Source of the DNA: Sinorhizobium sp. 8-89 | Lineage (GTDB): Bacteria > Pseudomonadota > Alphaproteobacteria > Rhizobiales > Rhizobiaceae | NCBI RefSeq assembly: GCF_030124325.1 | Contig: NZ_JASKLR010000004.1 | Coordinates: forward strand, 85,473-149,472 | DNA: 64,000 nt | Reading direction: 5' to 3' | In this document: positions 52,138-62,210 of the stretch, piece by piece | Layout of the letters: each line of letters begins with the position of its first letter | How positions within the stretch are numbered: the stretch's first letter is position 1 | Made by a program: the position numbers and the translations under genes | The notes under the pieces: generated by a model | What the model saw: only the letters and a program-made list of their open reading frames with translations | What the model was told of the DNA's origin: nothing | The model's database searches: none

Positions 52138-52992
52138 ATGGCGCCTCGGGCAATGTGGAAGGGACAGCTTCGGCTTTCGCTGGTCTCGATACCCGTCGAG
52201 CTCTTCAGCGCGACCCGCTCGGGAGCCAGCATCTCCTTCCGGCAGATTCACAAACCCTCGGGCAAACCCGTGCACTACCAGAAAGTGGTCGAAGGCATCG
52301 GGCCGATCGATGTGGACGAAATCGTCAAGGGATATGAATACGAGGACGACAGGTACGTCCTGCTCGAACCCAAAGAAGTCGATGCGATCAAGCTGGAGAC
52401 CAAGAAGACGCTCGAATTGGTTCAGTTCGTCGAGACCAGCGATATCCCGCCGCTCTATTTCGACAAGCCGTATTACCTCGTGCCCGCCGACGAACTGGCG
52501 GAGGATGCCTATCGCGTCGTGCGCGACGCACTAAGGACATCGAACAAGGTCGGGCTTGGGCAATTGACGCTGAGGGGCCGGGAATATCTCGTCGCCGTAA
52601 AGCCCTGCGGCGACGGCCTGCTTCTGGAGACGCTCCGCTATGCCGACGATTTGCGAAAAGCCGACCCGATGTTCTCCGAGATCTCCGGGAAAAAGGCGGA
52701 CAAGGAGCTGCTGGACGTCGCGACCGCGCTGATAGAGAAGAAGAGCGCCCCTTTCAACGCCGAAGTATTCAAGGACAACTATTCTGCGGCGCTGAAGGAG
52801 CTGGTCAAGCGCAAGATGAAGGGCAAGTCAGCGCGTGTCGAGGTCGAGGAAGGCGAACGGCCGCAACGGCGAGGCGACAATGTCGTGGATCTCATGTCGG
52901 CCCTGAAGAAGAGCCTGGAAGGCGGTGGTGGCAAGAAACCGCAAGCCAAGGCGAAATCGTCTGCGCGCGGCGGCCGCCGGAAATCGGCATGA
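52138..52992 (+). CDS. ku: Ku, non-homologous end-joining DNA-end-binding protein
   Basis: The 284-residue protein is a bacterial Ku homodimer subunit: MWKGQLRLSLVSIPVELFSA, ISFRQIHKPSGKPVHYQKVV, VKGYEYEDDRYVLLEPKEVD, TLRGREYLVAVKPCGDGLLL. The C-terminus is basic and Lys/Gly-rich (KKPQAKAKSSARGGRRKSA), typical of the tail that contacts DNA and LigD. Rhizobia often have several ku genes. It overlaps ligD by 4 bp (ATGA). Confidence 0.96.
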   Translation: MAPRAMWKGQLRLSLVSIPVELFSATRSGASISFRQIHKPSGKPVHYQKVVEGIGPIDVDEIVKGYEYEDDRYVLLEPKEVDAIKLETKKTLELVQFVETSDIPPLYFDKPYYLVPADELAEDAYRVVRDALRTSNKVGLGQLTLRGREYLVAVKPCGDGLLLETLRYADDLRKADPMFSEISGKKADKELLDVATALIEKKSAPFNAEVFKDNYSAALKELVKRKMKGKSARVEVEEGERPQRRGDNVVDLMSALKKSLEGGGGKKPQAKAKSSARGGRRKSA

Positions 52993-55598
52993 GGATGACC
53001 ATGGCCGCTCGCAATGAACAGCTGTCTGAATACAACCGACGCCGCGACTTCTCGAAAACGCGCGAGCCAAAGGGCACGGTGACCCGGGCACATCCCGGCA
53101 AAAAGCGCTTTCTGGTCCAGAAGCATGATGCCACTCGCCTGCACTACGACTTCCGCCTCGAATGGGAAGGTGTGCTGAAGAGCTGGGCGGTGACGCGTGG
53201 TCCGAGCCTCAATCCGGAAGACAAGCGGCTGGCCGTGCGCACCGAGGATCACCCCTTGGCCTATGGCGACTTCGAAGGCACGATACCGGAAGGAGAATAT
53301 GGCGGCGGCACGGTAATGCTGTGGGACACCGGCTGGTGGGAGCCGGACGATGACCCGTCCGAAGGCCTGAAGAAGGGCAAACTCTCGTTCCGGCTGCATG
53401 GCAGCAGAATGAAGGGTGGCTGGGCGCTCGTCCGCATGCGGCCGCGCGACGGCGAGAAGCGCGAAAACTGGCTGCTCGTCAAGGAGTCGGACGAAGTGGC
53501 GTCCGAGGACGGCGAGAGCCTGATCAAAGAGAACATCACCAGCGTGGTCACCGGCCGCAGGATGGAGGAGATCGCCGAGGGCAAGGGCGAAAAGCGGGCG
53601 CGTGTCTGGCACTCGAACAAGAGCACGGCGGCCAATCTCAAGGCCGGCGCGATTGCCGAGAACGACAATGCAGGCAAGCGTCCAACGCGAAAATCCTCCG
53701 GCAAGCTGCCCGCGTTCAAGGCCCCGCAACTTGCGACGCTGGTGACGAAAGCGCCCGCCAGCGATGCGTGGCTGAACGAAGCCAAGTTCGACGGCTACCG
53801 TCTGATGTGCGCCATCGGCGGCGGCACCGTCCGCTGTTACACGCGCAATGGTCTCGACTGGACCGCGAAGTTCCCGGCTATTGCTTCCGCCCTTGCCGAG
53901 CTCGATTGCAAGTCCGCCCTGATCGACGGCGAGGTGGTCGCGCTTTCGGAAGAAGGCTCGACCTTTTCTGCCCTGCAAAAGGCGCTGAGGACCGGCGCCA
54001 GCACACGACTCTATGCTTTCGATCTCATCGAACTCGACGGAAAGGACCTGAGTAGCAAGCCACTCGCCGAGCGAAAGGAGCGGCTGGAGACCCTGCTCGG
54101 CTCGCTCGGCACCACGTCGACCATTCAGTACAGCGAGCACGTTCGAGGCAACGGGGAGCATGTGCTCGCCGCCATATGCAAGGCCGGACAGGAAGGCATC
54201 ATCGCCAAGGAAGCGAATGCTCGCTACCGTAGCGGACGCACCCGGAGTTGGCTGAAGGTCAAATGTACGAAACGCCAGGAATTCGTCATTGGCGGCTACA
54301 CCCCCTCGTCGAAAAAGGGGCGCGCCTTCGCCTCGATCCTCCTCGGGACCTTCGAGGGCGATAAGCTGGTCTACCGGGGCGGCGTCGGCACCGGCTTCGG
54401 TGAAAAGGCGATGGAGGAACTCGCCGCCGTCTTTGCAAAGCGCAGGCGGCAGACGTCGCCCTTCGACAGCGTGCCGAAGGAAAGGAACCGAAATTCCGTC
54501 TGGCTGAAGCCCGATCTTGTCGCAGAGGTGGATTTCACCGAGTTTACGGCTGACGGACATATCCGCCACGGCTCATTCGAGGGATTGCGCGAGGATAAGG
54601 AGGCCAAGGCCGTGAAACTGGAAACACCGAAGCCGACAGCCGCCGAGGCGGAAACGGGAAGGGGCAAATCGTCAGCCAAGACGCGCACAGCGTCGCCCGT
54701 TAAGGGCGATGCCGATGTCCTTGGCGTTCGCATCTCGCATCCGGATCGCGTCCTCTTCGAAGGCCAAGGGATCACCAAGATCGACCTCGCCCGCTACTAC
54801 GGCGTCGTTGCGGACAGGATGCTGCCCTTTGCGGCCGACCATCCCGTCTCGCTGGTGCGTTGCCCGCAGGGCGGGCAGCGACAGTGCTTCTTCCAGAAAC
54901 ATGCAAGCGACGGCTTTCCGGACGCCATCCGGGAAGTGCCGATTGAGGAGGCGTCGGGAGAGACCGAAAACTACATGTATGTGCACGATGCAAAGGGTCT
55001 GGTCGCAGCGGTGCAGATGGGCACGCTGGAATTCCACATCTGGGGCGCAAGGATCGACCGGCTGGAGAAGCCCGACCGGCTGGTCTTCGATCTCGATCCC
55101 GATCCGAGCGTCGATTTCGCCACCGTGAAGGCGGCGGCCGCCGCCCTGCGCGACGAACTGACCCACATCGGCCTCAGAACGGTTGCCATGGTGACCGGCG
55201 GCAAGGGCGTCCACGTAATTGTGCCGCTTCGCCCGCATGCCGGGTGGGACGAGGCAAAAGGCTTCGCCAAAGCGATCGCGCAATCCTTTGCCGAGCGCGA
55301 TCCGGAGCATTTCGTCGCCACCATGTCGAAGGCGAAGCGCAAGGGGCGGATCTTCATCGACTGGCTCCGGAACGACCGCGGCGCCACGGCGATCGCCCCC
55401 TACTCCACCCGCGCGCGCGCAGGCGGCCCCGTCGCCACTCCGGTCAGCTGGGACGAACTCGAAAGCCTTGCAGCCGCCAACACGTTCCATATTTCCGATA
55501 TTCTTGAACGCATCGAAGTCGGAACCGATCCGTGGGCGGATATCGACGAGATCAGGCAATCGCTGACGAAGAAGATGTTGAGTTCGGTCGCCGGCTGA
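52989..55598 (+). CDS. ligD: LigD, multifunctional NHEJ ligase
   Basis: The 869-residue protein has the order phosphoesterase, ligase, polymerase. The 3'-phosphoesterase is at about residues 25-170 (KHDATRLHYDFRLEWEGVLK, GTIPEGEYGGGTVMLWDTGW). The ATP-dependent ligase is at about 255-540, with the adenylated Lys in NEAKFDGYRLMCAIGG. The primase-like polymerase is at about 580-865 (RISHPDRVLFEGQGITKIDL, LVFDLDPDPS with the DxD metal site, GGKGVHVIVPL). With Ku it repairs double-strand breaks without a template. The start could also be ATG 52995 or 53001. Confidence 0.96.
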   Translation: MRMTMAARNEQLSEYNRRRDFSKTREPKGTVTRAHPGKKRFLVQKHDATRLHYDFRLEWEGVLKSWAVTRGPSLNPEDKRLAVRTEDHPLAYGDFEGTIPEGEYGGGTVMLWDTGWWEPDDDPSEGLKKGKLSFRLHGSRMKGGWALVRMRPRDGEKRENWLLVKESDEVASEDGESLIKENITSVVTGRRMEEIAEGKGEKRARVWHSNKSTAANLKAGAIAENDNAGKRPTRKSSGKLPAFKAPQLATLVTKAPASDAWLNEAKFDGYRLMCAIGGGTVRCYTRNGLDWTAKFPAIASALAELDCKSALIDGEVVALSEEGSTFSALQKALRTGASTRLYAFDLIELDGKDLSSKPLAERKERLETLLGSLGTTSTIQYSEHVRGNGEHVLAAICKAGQEGIIAKEANARYRSGRTRSWLKVKCTKRQEFVIGGYTPSSKKGRAFASILLGTFEGDKLVYRGGVGTGFGEKAMEELAAVFAKRRRQTSPFDSVPKERNRNSVWLKPDLVAEVDFTEFTADGHIRHGSFEGLREDKEAKAVKLETPKPTAAEAETGRGKSSAKTRTASPVKGDADVLGVRISHPDRVLFEGQGITKIDLARYYGVVADRMLPFAADHPVSLVRCPQGGQRQCFFQKHASDGFPDAIREVPIEEASGETENYMYVHDAKGLVAAVQMGTLEFHIWGARIDRLEKPDRLVFDLDPDPSVDFATVKAAAAALRDELTHIGLRTVAMVTGGKGVHVIVPLRPHAGWDEAKGFAKAIAQSFAERDPEHFVATMSKAKRKGRIFIDWLRNDRGATAIAPYSTRARAGGPVATPVSWDELESLAAANTFHISDILERIEVGTDPWADIDEIRQSLTKKMLSSVAG

Positions 55599-55644
55599 TC
55601 GCGACGGGCAAGTTTATGCGGCTTCCCCGACCGCACCGTGTCTG

Positions 55645-55747
55645 TTGCATGTGTCCTTAAATCGGAACCGATTTAAGGACAAAAACATGCAACAATTCAA
55701 AGTGCTATAGCGACCTTTGTGCGCCTGAAAAAACGCGCGGCGCTGTG
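55645..55747. repeat. Full RIME-type repeat between ligD and ybgC, inverted orientation
   Basis: This copy includes both palindromes: TTGCATGTGTCCTTAAATCG with its complement arm (CGATTTAAGGACAAAAACATGCAA), then the connecting TTCAAAGTGCTATAGCGACC and the GCGCCTGAAAAAACGCGCGG end. It is one of the two most complete copies in the window. Confidence 0.8.
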
Positions 55748-55750
55748 GGG

Positions 55751-56218
55751 CTATTCGACCCGGGTCGGAATCCTATGGCCCGCCGCCAGGAACTTTACTG
55801 CCAGCGCTTCCGGCAACCGTCGTGGTCGCCCCTGCCCGTTGATGACGGCGATGATGACTTTGGCGGCGATCAGCAGCGTGCCGTCGCGGCGGATCTCCTG
55901 CTGCAGTACCATCTTGGCGCCACCGGCCCGCTCGGTCGCCGTCTCGATCGTCAGGATATCATCCATGCGCGCCGGCAATTTGAAGTCGATCTCCATGCGG
56001 TGGACGACGAAGACGAGGCCTTCCGTATCCCCCTCGATTGCGAGCGATGCCTGTTCGACGCCGAGCAATCGCAGGTAGTCCGTTCTGGCCCGCTCCATGA
56101 AATGCAGGTAGCGTGCATGATAGACAACGCCCGAAAAATCGGTGTCCTCGTAATAGACTCGCTGCACCAGCCGATGGCCATTTTCGGTCAGCTCGCCCGC
56201 GAGCGAAATTAATGACAT
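55751..56218 (-). CDS. ybgC: YbgC, acyl-CoA thioesterase associated with Tol-Pal
   Basis: The 155-residue hot-dog fold thioesterase has the 4HBT motif RVYYEDTDFSGVVYHARYLH with the catalytic Asp, followed by FMERARTDYLRLLG. It hydrolyses acyl-CoA or acyl-ACP and is classically the first gene of ybgC-tolQRAB-pal. Here it is separated from tolQ by ku-ligD but keeps the same strand. ATG 56218 (MSLISLAGEL) is preferred; upstream codons to 56281 are not conserved. Confidence 0.92.
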   Translation of the reverse strand: MSLISLAGELTENGHRLVQRVYYEDTDFSGVVYHARYLHFMERARTDYLRLLGVEQASLAIEGDTEGLVFVVHRMEIDFKLPARMDDILTIETATERAGGAKMVLQQEIRRDGTLLIAAKVIIAVINGQGRPRRLPEALAVKFLAAGHRIPTRVE

Positions 56219-56348
56219 CGTCTCATTCTCCGGGAGGATTTGTCTTTTTCTGTGCAGGAACAAAAAGCCATTTGCAAGCATTGCAGCTTTGTCACAATCC
56301 TATCCTATCACCTCACCATGTCCTTCTTCGCGATCAGGAGAACCGTAC

Positions 56349-57569
56349 ATGAAGATTGCAATCCTCGGCGGTGATGGTTTCGTCGGCTGGCCCACCGCGC
56401 TGCATTTGTCCGATGCGGGCCACGACATCCACATTCTCGACAACCTCTCCCGCCGCTGGATCGATACGGAGCTCGGCGTGCAATCGCTGACCCCGATGGA
56501 CTCGATTCAGGAGCGCACCCGCATCTGGCACGCGGAGACGGGGAGGCGCATTCACTTCAACCTGATCGATCTCGCTCGGGACTACGAACTCCTCAAGAAC
56601 TGGCTCGCCGAGCACCGGCCGGATGCGGTCATCCATTTCGCCGAACAGCGCGCCGCGCCCTATTCGATGAAGACCGACCGGCACAAGAACTACACGGTCA
56701 ACAACAACGTCAACGCCACGCACAACCTCCTCAACGCGCTGGTGGAACTCAGCCTCGACGCCCATCTCGTGCACCTCGGGACAATGGGCGTCTACGGCTA
56801 TTCGACCGTCGGCGCGGCGATCCCCGAGGGCTATCTGCCGGTCGGGATCGAGACGATGAACGGCGAGACGGTGAGCCAGGAGATTCTTTATCCGTCCAAT
56901 CCCGGCTCGATCTATCACATGACCAAGTGCCTCGATCAGCTTCTGTTCCAGTTCTATGCCAAGAATGACGGTCTCAGAATCACCGACCTTCACCAAGGCA
57001 TCGTCTGGGGCACGCACACCGAGCAGACGCGTCGGCACCAGCAGCTCATCAACCGCTTCGACTATGACGGCGATTACGGCACGGTGCTGAACCGCTTCCT
57101 GATCCAGGCGGCGATCGACTATCCGCTGACGGTTCATGGCACCGGCGGCCAGACCCGCGCCTTCATTCACATCCAGGACTCTGTCCGCTGCATCGAACTC
57201 GCGCTCAACAATCCGCCTGCGCGTGGCAGCCGCGTCGAGATTTTCAACCAGATGACCGAGACGCATCGCGTCCGCGACCTCGCAGAGATGATCGCCGGCA
57301 TGACCGGATCCAAGATCGCTTGGCTGCCCAATCCGCGCAAGGAAGCGGCCGAAAACGATCTGGTGGTGCACAACGAGAAGTTCTTGGAGCTGGGTCTCGA
57401 CCCGATCCGGCTTCAGGATGGATTGCTCTCGGAAATCGTCGATGTGGCGAAGAAGTTCGCCTATCGCGTAGACCGCTCGCGGGTACCGGCCGTCTCGGCC
57501 TGGACGAAGGAAATCGCGCCGCTGATCAACCACGATCCGGAAGGCAAGCGTCTGAAATCCGTTTCATGA
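56349..57569 (+). CDS. sqdB: SqdB, UDP-sulfoquinovose synthase
   Basis: The 406-residue SDR enzyme makes UDP-sulfoquinovose from UDP-glucose and sulfite for sulfolipid (SQDG). Rossmann GGDGFVGWPTALHLSDAGHD, active-site HLGTMGVYGYSTVGAAIPEG, the YHMTKCLDQLLFQFYAKNDG Tyr-x3-Lys, and DLHQGIVWGTHTEQT are characteristic. ATG 56349 is the family start (MKIAILGGDGF). It is first of a three-gene operon with 4-bp overlaps, matching sqdBDC of Rhodobacter and S. meliloti. Confidence 0.96.
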   Translation: MKIAILGGDGFVGWPTALHLSDAGHDIHILDNLSRRWIDTELGVQSLTPMDSIQERTRIWHAETGRRIHFNLIDLARDYELLKNWLAEHRPDAVIHFAEQRAAPYSMKTDRHKNYTVNNNVNATHNLLNALVELSLDAHLVHLGTMGVYGYSTVGAAIPEGYLPVGIETMNGETVSQEILYPSNPGSIYHMTKCLDQLLFQFYAKNDGLRITDLHQGIVWGTHTEQTRRHQQLINRFDYDGDYGTVLNRFLIQAAIDYPLTVHGTGGQTRAFIHIQDSVRCIELALNNPPARGSRVEIFNQMTETHRVRDLAEMIAGMTGSKIAWLPNPRKEAAENDLVVHNEKFLELGLDPIRLQDGLLSEIVDVAKKFAYRVDRSRVPAVSAWTKEIAPLINHDPEGKRLKSVS

Positions 57570-58444
57570 GCCTCTCGACCACCGATCCGGAGGGGCTCCG
57601 CCCCTCCTCGCCCGCCCGCGCCCGCCATGCCTTTGTGACGCTGGTCACCAATGCCGATTACGCCCTCGGAGCGCGGGCACTCGCCCGCTCCATTCGCCTG
57701 ACGGGAACGAGAGCCGATATCGTCGTCCTGCATACCGGCGGCGTTGCTCCCTCGACACTTGAGCCGCTCGGCGACTTCGGCTGCCGCCTTGTCGAAACGG
57801 ATTTGCTGCCGCTATCGGACGAATTCAACACCAGGCACGCGCGGCGCAATGTCCATGAGAAAGCGCCCTTCACCAAGGGCCGCAAACCCGATTTCCACTC
57901 GCCGCTCGACAATTTCTGCAAGCTCAGGCTCTGGCAACTTGTCGAATACGAGCGCTGCGTCTTCATCGATGCCGATGCGATCGTGCTCCGCAACATCGAC
58001 AAACTCTTCCGTTACCCGGAATTTTCCGCCGCTCCGAACGTCTATGAGAGCCTTGCCGACTTTCACCGGCTGAATTCCGGCGTGTTCGTCGCGGAACCGT
58101 CGCTCGATACGTTCGAGAAGATGGTTGCAGTGCTCGATGCGCCGGACGCCTTCTGGCCGCGCACCGACCAGACATTCCTGCAGAGCTACTTTCCCGACTG
58201 GCATGGCCTGCCCGTAACGATGAACATGCTGCAATATGTCTGGTTCAATCTGCCGGCGCTCTGGGACTGGCGCTCGATCTGCATCCTACATTACCAGTAC
58301 GAGAAGCCATGGGAGGCGGATCACCCGCGCGCCGAGGCTCTTCGCCCGCTCATAGAGCTGTGGCGCGCCTACCTCACTGGCGAGAATATTCCGGACCTCG
58401 CCACGCTCGAGAATCCGGCACAAGCCGGCACCGTACCCTCATGA
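57566..58444 (+). CDS. sqdD: SqdD, GT8-type glycosyltransferase of sulfolipid synthesis
   Basis: The 292-residue protein resembles glycogenin-type GT8 glycosyltransferases: HAFVTLVTNADYALGARALA, the metal-binding DxD in YERCVFIDADAIVLRNIDKL, and NSGVFVAEPSLDTFEKMVAV. In the sqdBDC operon this gene is thought to transfer sulfoquinovose to diacylglycerol. It starts at ATG 57566, overlapping the sqdB stop, and overlaps sqdC by 4 bp. Confidence 0.88.
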   Translation: MSLSTTDPEGLRPSSPARARHAFVTLVTNADYALGARALARSIRLTGTRADIVVLHTGGVAPSTLEPLGDFGCRLVETDLLPLSDEFNTRHARRNVHEKAPFTKGRKPDFHSPLDNFCKLRLWQLVEYERCVFIDADAIVLRNIDKLFRYPEFSAAPNVYESLADFHRLNSGVFVAEPSLDTFEKMVAVLDAPDAFWPRTDQTFLQSYFPDWHGLPVTMNMLQYVWFNLPALWDWRSICILHYQYEKPWEADHPRAEALRPLIELWRAYLTGENIPDLATLENPAQAGTVPS

Positions 58445-59346
58445 CCCGCGTTCTTGTTTCCGGCGGCACCGGCTTCGTCGGCCGCTTCATCGTCGAGCAC
58501 CTCATCGCCCACGGCTACAAGGTTACGGTCGGCGGCCGCATGCCACCGCCCGCGGGGTTCTTCTCGCAGCCGGTGTCCCACGTTTCGCTTCATCTCGATC
58601 CGGATGCGGACCAGATCGCCGCCTTCGACGATATCTATTATTTCGTCCACGCCGCCTTCCAGCATGTCGAGGGAAAGTATCGGGGCGGCGAAGGCAGTGA
58701 CCCGCACGGCTTCCGCCGCGCCAATCTCGACGGCTCCGTCCGTCTCTTCGAAGAAGCCCGCGCTGCCGGGGTTCGCCGCTGCGTCTTTCTGTCGAGCCGC
58801 GCCGTCTACGGCGAAACGCCGGTTCCTTTCGTCGACGAGACATCGCCCGCCATGCCCGACACGCTCTACGGCGCGTTGAAGCTTGCCGGCGAAGATGCCT
58901 TGAAATCGATGACCGGCCACGGCTTCGTCACCGTCAGCCTGCGCGCGACCGGGGTCTACGGGCCAGCGGGTCCCGGCCGGAACCACAAATGGAGCCGCCT
59001 CTTTGCCGACTATCTCGCAGGCAAGGCCGTTCCGCCGCGCGCCGGCACCGAGGTCCATGGCGACGATGTCGCCGAGGCAGTACGCTTGATGCTGGAAGCC
59101 GACCCCGCAAAAGTCGCAGGCGAGGTCTTCAACGTCTCAGACGTGCTGACGGACAACCGCGAAATCCTCTCGCTTCTTCAGGCGGCAACCGGATGTCCCC
59201 TTCCGTTGCCGCCGGAGGCGGTTATGGATGAATTCAAGGTCATGTCGACGGACAAGCTGCGAGCGCTCGGCTGGTCGCCCGGAGGACGGGATCTTTTGGC
59301 GGCAACGATCCGCAAACTGGCCTGGGATAGGAGCGATTGCCCCTAA
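58441..59346 (+). CDS. sqdC: SqdC-like NAD-dependent epimerase/reductase
   Basis: The 301-residue extended SDR has RVLVSGGTGFVGRFIVEHLI, CVFLSSRAVYGETPVPFVDE with catalytic Ser, YGALK (Tyr-x3-Lys), and SLRATGVYGPAGPGRNHKWS. SqdC is part of the sqdBDC operon of purple bacteria and rhizobia; it affects sulfolipid metabolism, but its substrate is not settled. It is the last gene, convergent with the phosphoesterase. Confidence 0.85.
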   Translation: MTRVLVSGGTGFVGRFIVEHLIAHGYKVTVGGRMPPPAGFFSQPVSHVSLHLDPDADQIAAFDDIYYFVHAAFQHVEGKYRGGEGSDPHGFRRANLDGSVRLFEEARAAGVRRCVFLSSRAVYGETPVPFVDETSPAMPDTLYGALKLAGEDALKSMTGHGFVTVSLRATGVYGPAGPGRNHKWSRLFADYLAGKAVPPRAGTEVHGDDVAEAVRLMLEADPAKVAGEVFNVSDVLTDNREILSLLQAATGCPLPLPPEAVMDEFKVMSTDKLRALGWSPGGRDLLAATIRKLAWDRSDCP

Positions 59347-59412
59347 CCTTCTCCTGAGCGGGAGAAGGTGGCCGGATGGCGGCGGCAATATCGGCAAACC
59401 GGTTACGGCAAC

Positions 59413-60315
59413 CTATCCAAGATCGACCACGACGATTTCCGGCGGGACGCCGAAACGGATCGGCGCGATCGAGCACCCGAGACCGCCCGAGACGATCAGA
59501 TTGCGATCCCCTTCGACGATATGACCATAAGCATACCGGTCGCCAAAGCGGGAAGGTACGGCTGGTGCAAGACCCGCAAACCGCACCTGGCCGCCATGAG
59601 TATGGCCGGACAGTGTCAGGGAAACGCGCGCCGGCACCTCCGGAAAGATATCGGGTTCATGAGCAAGCAGGATGACGGGCGCCGTGTCGCTCACCTGCGC
59701 CAGCGTTCCGTCGAGATCATCGAGGCCGGTCATGGAGCGCCGGCCCCATTTCTTGCCGGGCAGAAGGGCTAGTTGGTCCTCGAGCCCGGCAAGCCAGAAT
59801 CCCAATCCGTCCTTCTTCAGGCGGATGGCGCCGTTGCTGTGGACCGCAATGCCGACATTCGCCAGTGCCCGATGCCCGAAGGTCTCGCCGCCGCCGTTCT
59901 TCTGCGCGGTCCTGTCCTCCCACCAATCGTGATTACCCATGATCGCATGGACGCCAAGCGGAGCCTTGAGCGTGGCGAGCGCCTTCGACCATTCGCTGGA
60001 GTGGACATAGCGCGTGACGAGGTTCATGCCCGAGGCGTAATCGCCAAGCAGAACCGTGACATCGCCGCCGAGATCGTTGGCCTGCGCGCATATGGAGGCG
60101 ATGCGCTTGGTGGACATCCACGGTTCGCAGGCATGAAGATCGGCGAGTGCTACCACGCGAAGCTTCAGGCCGGGGGTCCAGCCGGGCGGTGTCAGTCTGT
60201 AGCGCGCGATATTCAGCCGCGCGAGCGGCTCGATTGCAAAGGCATAGCTGCCGAGCGCCGCGAAACTCGCGAAGCCGCTGCCGAGTGTCTGCAGGAATCC
60301 CCGGCGCGTGATCAT
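59413..60315 (-). CDS. Tat-exported calcineurin-like metallophosphoesterase
   Basis: The 300-residue protein starts MITRRGFLQTLGSGFASFAA, a twin-arginine signal (RRGFL), and has the metallophosphoesterase residues ALADLHACEPWMS (DxH), VLLGDYASG (GDY), MGNHDWWEDR (GNHD) and LSGHTHGGQVRFAG (GHxH). It resembles YkuE-type enzymes acting outside the cytoplasm on lipids or envelope phosphates. Its ATG abuts the ruvB stop directly, so it is transcribed with ruvCAB, an arrangement I regard as incidental. Confidence 0.87.
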   Translation of the reverse strand: MITRRGFLQTLGSGFASFAALGSYAFAIEPLARLNIARYRLTPPGWTPGLKLRVVALADLHACEPWMSTKRIASICAQANDLGGDVTVLLGDYASGMNLVTRYVHSSEWSKALATLKAPLGVHAIMGNHDWWEDRTAQKNGGGETFGHRALANVGIAVHSNGAIRLKKDGLGFWLAGLEDQLALLPGKKWGRRSMTGLDDLDGTLAQVSDTAPVILLAHEPDIFPEVPARVSLTLSGHTHGGQVRFAGLAPAVPSRFGDRYAYGHIVEGDRNLIVSGGLGCSIAPIRFGVPPEIVVVDLG

Positions 60316-61356
60316 TCAGTCGTTCTCCAGCGTCAGGCGGAACTGGGTTGTTTCCAGGTCCTTCGGCGGATTGAGGCCGAGATGCTTCCAGGCGTTCGCC
60401 GTCAACACGCGGCCGCGCGGCGTGCGCTGGATGAAGCCCTGCTGGATCAGATAGGGTTCGATGATGTCCTCGATCGCGTCGCGCGGCTCGGAAAGCCCCG
60501 CCGCAATCGTCTCGATGCCGACCGGCCCGCCGCCGAAATTGTGCGCGATCATCGTCAGATAGCGGCGGTCCAGCTGGTCTAGCCCCATGCTGTCGACGAG
60601 GAGGCGGGTCAGCGCCTCGTCGGCGATCTCCCTGGTTACGGCCTCCGCCCGTGCCACCTCGGCGAAATCGCGCACCCGGCGCAAAAGACGGCCGGCAATA
60701 CGCGGCGTCCCGCGCGCCCGTCGGGCGATTTCGCGTGCACCCTCGTCGGTCATGCCGAGGCCCATCAGCCGCGCCCCGCGGCGGACGATCAGCTCCAATT
60801 CCTCGACCGTATAGAAATTGAGCCGCACCGGAATGCCGAAGCGGTCGCGCAGCGGCGTCGTCAGCAGGCCGAGGCGGGTGGTCGCCGCCACCAGCGTGAA
60901 CTTGGAAAGGTCGATCTTCACCGAGCGCGCCGCCGGTCCCTCACCGATGATGAGATCGAGCTGGAAATCCTCCATGGCCGGATAGAGGATTTCCTCGACC
61001 GCCGGGTTCAGGCGATGGATTTCGTCGATGAACAACACGTCGCGCTCTTCGAGATTGGTGAGCAGCGCCGCGAGATCGCCGGCCTTTGCAATGACCGGTC
61101 CGGAGGTCGAGCGAAAATTGACGCCGAGTTCCTTCGCCATGATCTGCGCGAGCGTCGTCTTGCCGAGACCGGGCGGGCCGACAAAGAGCACGTGGTCGAG
61201 CGCCTCGCCGCGATTGCGGGCCGCCTCGATGAAGATCTTGAGATTGGCACGCGCTTCCGCCTGGCCCGTGAACTCGTCCAGCGACTGCGGACGCATCGTC
61301 GCATCGAGATCCTCGCCTCGCTTCTCCGGCGCAATCAGGCGTGCGGCTTCACTCAT
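60316..61356 (-). CDS. ruvB: RuvB, Holliday junction branch-migration ATPase
   Basis: The 346-residue AAA+ helicase has Walker [21 protein letters not shown], Walker [21 protein letters not shown], sensor [20 protein letters not shown] and a C-terminal winged helix ([20 protein letters not shown]). ATG 61356 ([16 protein letters not shown]) is the family start. It follows ruvA by 181 bp in the order ruvC-ruvA-ruvB. Confidence 0.98.
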   Translation of the reverse strand: MSEAARLIAPEKRGEDLDATMRPQSLDEFTGQAEARANLKIFIEAARNRGEALDHVLFVGPPGLGKTTLAQIMAKELGVNFRSTSGPVIAKAGDLAALLTNLEERDVLFIDEIHRLNPAVEEILYPAMEDFQLDLIIGEGPAARSVKIDLSKFTLVAATTRLGLLTTPLRDRFGIPVRLNFYTVEELELIVRRGARLMGLGMTDEGAREIARRARGTPRIAGRLLRRVRDFAEVARAEAVTREIADEALTRLLVDSMGLDQLDRRYLTMIAHNFGGGPVGIETIAAGLSEPRDAIEDIIEPYLIQQGFIQRTPRGRVLTANAWKHLGLNPPKDLETTQFRLTLEND

Positions 61357-61537
61357 GTCAAACTTCCATTTCGGGATGGACGGCACGGCAGCATGGCGTC
61401 CGGGTCTAAGCCCCTTGCCACGGTGGTTCCAGCGCGTTCGACCATATTGGGAACGCAACGGGCAATCCAGCGCGGTCGGCACGCGATTACCTCATTCCAA
61501 TGCTTTTGTGGCCGGAGAAAGGCTTGGCCTTCCGACC

Positions 61538-62155
61538 TCACCGCGCCAGTTCCTTGAGCCCGAGACGAATAAGTCTGGCACTGTCACCGCCCTCGCCGCC
61601 GTTCTTCAAGGCCGCGGCGACGGCGTTTGCCGCCTGGTCGCGCGAATAGCCGAGGTTGGTCAGTGCGGAAACCGCGTCCGCGACAGGTGCCGAGGCAACC
61701 CCCTCGCCCAGTTCCTGCTTGAGGTTGATCGCGGCAGATGGCTCTCCTGCAAAGGCGGGCGCCTTGTTCTTGAGCTCAGTGACGATACGTACGGCCACCT
61801 TAGGACCAACGCCCGGGGCCCGGGAGACCGATGCCTTGTCCTGCAGCGCGATCGCGCTTGCGAGTTCGCTGGGGGTCAGCGTCGAGAGCACTGCCAGTGC
61901 CACTTTTGACCCCACGCCCTGAACGCTCTGGAGGAGGCGGAACCATTCACGCTCGAGCGCGGTCAGGAAACCGAAGAGCTTCAGTTGATCCTCACGCACA
62001 TAGGTCTCGATGAAGAGCACCGCCGCCTCGCCCGCCGATCCGAGTTTGCCGAGCGTGCGTGCCGAACAATGGGCGACATATCCGACGCCATGCACGTCGA
62101 GAACGACGTGATCCTCGCCGATCTCGTCAATGGTGCCCTTGAGTTTGCCGATCAT
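61538..62155 (-). CDS. ruvA: RuvA, Holliday junction-binding subunit
   Basis: The 205-residue protein starts [20 protein letters not shown] (OB fold), has helix-hairpin-helix motifs ([40 protein letters not shown]) and a C-terminal RuvB-binding domain ([20 protein letters not shown]). It loads RuvB on junctions. ATG 62155 is the family start. Confidence 0.97.
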   Translation of the reverse strand: MIGKLKGTIDEIGEDHVVLDVHGVGYVAHCSARTLGKLGSAGEAAVLFIETYVREDQLKLFGFLTALEREWFRLLQSVQGVGSKVALAVLSTLTPSELASAIALQDKASVSRAPGVGPKVAVRIVTELKNKAPAFAGEPSAAINLKQELGEGVASAPVADAVSALTNLGYSRDQAANAVAAALKNGGEGGDSARLIRLGLKELAR

Positions 62156-62210
62156 CTGATCTTGTCTTTCTGGGTGGTTTGGAGCGCAACCGTTTAAGCA
62201 GATGGGCCAC

